Shown here in pieces: positions 13,700-15,253 of a stretch of DNA of 15,253 nucleotides (positions are counted from its first letter, which is position 1; the number at the start of each line of letters is the position of its first letter). A model generated the notes under the pieces. That model saw only the letters and a program-made list of their open reading frames with translations, was not told the DNA's origin and did not search any database. The position numbers were made by a program, and so were the translations under genes. The DNA is from DATCLA01 sp036564195. Lineage in GTDB: Bacteria > Bacillota > UBA4882 > UBA8346. The stretch is taken from the NCBI GenBank assembly GCA_036564195.1, contig DATCLA010000219.1, positions 1 to 15,253 of the forward strand. The letters run 5' to 3'.

Positions 13700-14581
13700 A
13701 TGGAAACAGCGACTGTAAAAGTGAAACGGGGACTGGCTGAAATGCTCAAAGGCGGAGTGATCATGGACGTTACCAATCCGGAGCAAGCCAAGATTGCCGA
13801 AGATGCTGGGGCGGTAGCAGTAATGGCTTTAGAGCGGGTTCCGTCTGATATCCGTGCTGAAGGCGGTGTAGCCCGGATGTCCGACCCTGAAATTATTATC
13901 AAGATTATGGAAGCGGTGACCATCCCGGTGATGGCGAAAGCCCGGATTGGTCACTTTGTTGAGGCTCAGATTCTGGAAGCGCTGGAGATTGATTATATTG
14001 ATGAGAGCGAAGTATTAACTCCGGCGGATGAGTTATATCATATCGATAAACATGCCTTCAAAGTTCCGTTTGTTTGCGGCGCCCGTAATTTGGGAGAGGC
14101 TTTGCGGCGGATTGGCGAAGGTGCTGCCATGATCCGGACCAAAGGGGAAGCTGGAACCGGGGATGTGGTGGAGGCGGTCCGTCATATCCGGACTGTTAAC
14201 GAAGAGATCCGGCGGGTGGTTAGCGCCTCGAAAGAAGAATTAATGACCCTGGCTAAGGAGATGGACGCACCCTATGAACTGGTTTTGGAAGTGAAAGAGT
14301 TGGGCCGGTTGCCGGTGGTTAACTTTGCTGCTGGTGGAATTGCGACGCCGGCGGATGCGGCCTTGATGATGCAGTTGGGTTGCGACGGGATTTTTGTAGG
14401 TTCCGGGATTTTCAAATCGGATAATCCGGCTAAACGGGCCAAAGCGATTGTCGAAGCTACCGCCCACTTTCAAGACAGAAAGCTCCTGGCGGAGGTTTCA
14501 AAAGGAATCGGTACGGCAATGCGGGGAATTAGTGTCGGTAGTATGAAACCAGAGGAACGGATTGCCGGCCGTGGCTGGTAA
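13700..14581 (+). CDS. pdxS: pyridoxal 5'-phosphate synthase, synthase subunit PdxS
   Basis: Builds PLP from ribose 5-phosphate (or ribulose 5-phosphate), glyceraldehyde 3-phosphate and ammonia delivered by PdxT, in a 12+12 subunit complex. The 293 residues match the family length. The Schiff-base lysine is Lys80 in PVMAKARIGHFVEAQ (B. subtilis Lys81), the second transfer lysine is Lys148 in IRTKGEAGTG (Lys149), and Asp23 lies in IMDVTN (Asp24). The blocks RVPSDIRAEGGVARMSDP and FVGSGIFKSDNPAKRA are diagnostic. The start follows GGGGGAGG at 9 bases. pdxT follows after 74 bases. The rpiA gene upstream makes one of its pentose phosphate substrates, though the two are not in one operon. Confidence 0.98.
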   Translation: METATVKVKRGLAEMLKGGVIMDVTNPEQAKIAEDAGAVAVMALERVPSDIRAEGGVARMSDPEIIIKIMEAVTIPVMAKARIGHFVEAQILEALEIDYIDESEVLTPADELYHIDKHAFKVPFVCGARNLGEALRRIGEGAAMIRTKGEAGTGDVVEAVRHIRTVNEEIRRVVSASKEELMTLAKEMDAPYELVLEVKELGRLPVVNFAAGGIATPADAALMMQLGCDGIFVGSGIFKSDNPAKRAKAIVEATAHFQDRKLLAEVSKGIGTAMRGISVGSMKPEERIAGRGW

Positions 14582-14588
14582 AGGGTTG

Positions 14589-14610
14589 CGGTTGTTGCTT
14601 AATGCAACCG
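14589..14610 (+). repeat. small hairpin in the pdxS-pdxT spacer
   Basis: CGGTTG (14589-14594) and CAACCG (14605-14610) are complementary around a 10-base loop. There is no T-run after it, so it is unlikely to stop transcription; it could set the relative expression of the two subunits or stabilise the pdxS message. An alternative register pairs GGTTGC with GCAACC. Confidence 0.3.
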
Positions 14611-14655
14611 TTCCCGGTTTTGAGCGACTGGTTAGCTAAACGGAGTGAAAAGAAG

Positions 14656-15246
14656 ATGCGAATTGGCGTTTTGGCATTACAAGGCGCTGTCAGGGAACAC
14701 ATGAATGCCCTACGGGCCAGCGGAGCCGAACCGGTAGAAATTAAATACCGTCAACAATTAGCTTCAGTAAAAGGGCTGATTATTCCGGGCGGGGAGAGTA
14801 CTACAGTCGGAAAGCTACTCGAACGCCACCAGATGCTGGAGCCTTTAAAAGTATTGGGACAATCCGGTTTTCCAATCATGGGCACTTGTACCGGTCTGAT
14901 TTTACTGGCCTCGGAAATTGAAGGCAGTGAGCAACCACGGTTGGGATTGATGGATATAGCAGTCAAAAGAAATGCTTTTGGCCGTCAGATTGCCAGTTTT
15001 GAAGCTGATTTGGAGATTAAAGCCTTGGGACCCCCAGATTTTCACGGGATCTTTATTCGTGCTCCTTTCATTAGCCGGACCGGAGCGGGAGTTAAGGTCT
15101 TAGCCGCTCTGGAAGGGAAGGTCTTAATGGCGCAACAGGGTAACCTGCTGGCGACCGCCTTTCATCCGGAATTAACCTCCGATTTACGGGTTCATCGTTA
15201 TTTTTTGAATCTCTGCGCCAACGCCAGAGATCAGCGATTTAAATAG
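14656..15246 (+). CDS. pdxT: pyridoxal 5'-phosphate synthase, glutaminase subunit PdxT
   Basis: Hydrolyses glutamine and channels the ammonia to PdxS. The ATG at 14656 gives MRIGVLALQGAVREH and 196 residues, exactly the usual length; the in-frame ATG at 14602 adds 18 residues that do not resemble the family and lies within the hairpin region. GGAG (14642-14645) lies 10 bases upstream. The class I amidotransferase triad is present: Cys78 in IMGTCTGLIL, and His170 and Glu172 in FHPELTSD. PGGEST (44-49) binds glutamine. The residue after the Cys is Thr where many relatives have Ala (GTCAG). The gene ends 7 bases before the window edge, so the neighbour beyond is unseen. Confidence 0.96.
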   Translation: MRIGVLALQGAVREHMNALRASGAEPVEIKYRQQLASVKGLIIPGGESTTVGKLLERHQMLEPLKVLGQSGFPIMGTCTGLILLASEIEGSEQPRLGLMDIAVKRNAFGRQIASFEADLEIKALGPPDFHGIFIRAPFISRTGAGVKVLAALEGKVLMAQQGNLLATAFHPELTSDLRVHRYFLNLCANARDQRFK

Positions 15247-15253
15247 TCAGGGT

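Noticed and set aside
14602..14655. Longer pdxT start at 14602
   Set aside because: The extra 18 residues are not seen in PdxT, the ATG lies next to a hairpin without a ribosome binding site, and the ATG at 14656 gives exactly the family length.

Overview
The window looks like chromosomal core DNA from a member of the Bacillota (Firmicutes), probably an anaerobic one. The evidence is the strong AGGAGG-type ribosome binding sites, frequent TTG/GTG starts, the paired UPF0210/ACT genes, the pdxS-pdxT route to PLP, a ComB-like phosphatase as found in spore formers, and an aldo/keto reductase fused to a two-cluster ferredoxin. Base composition is close to half GC. Arginine is written mostly as CGG (14 of 19 Arg codons in pdxS). 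An exported M16 peptidase pair hints at a cell with a periplasm-like compartment, possibly a diderm Bacillota lineage; this is inference only. There are no rRNA, tRNA, CRISPR, insertion sequence or phage genes.

Layout, left to right. Positions 96-812 hold a comB-like phosphosulfolactate phosphatase. Positions 966-3723 hold two overlapping genes for exported M16B peptidase homologues: the first carries the zinc site, and the second has lost it but keeps the R-x6-Y motif that the first lacks. A 13-bp hairpin at 3718-3750 closes that unit. On the minus strand lie an ACT-domain gene (5466-5747), a UPF0210/PFL-like gene (4047-5408) and a previously uncalled 54-codon ORF with a strong ribosome binding site (3755-3919).

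A 316-bp AT-rich divergent region (5748-6063) separates these from a plus-strand series. It holds a GC-rich, potentially structured leader for the ACT gene and a 26-bp palindrome that contains -10-like hexamers on both strands. The series begins with a membrane-anchored pseudokinase (6064-7431) and a divergent FadR/GntR-type regulator (start probably 7575). Then come metF and rpiA, joined by an ATGA overlap, and gyrA (9995-12433).

After gyrA, a well-formed promoter and a leader with several possible hairpins precede the aldo/keto reductase-ferredoxin gene (12627-13577). A second promoter then drives pdxS and pdxT, the two subunits of the glutamine-dependent PLP synthase.

Most genes are housekeeping: one-carbon metabolism, pentose phosphate, DNA topology and vitamin B6. 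The less ordinary content is the split M16 pair, the receptor-like pseudokinase, the GntR protein with its usual DNA-contact arginines replaced, the small minus-strand ORF, and several structured leaders. I saw no clearly new multi-gene defence or mobile system.
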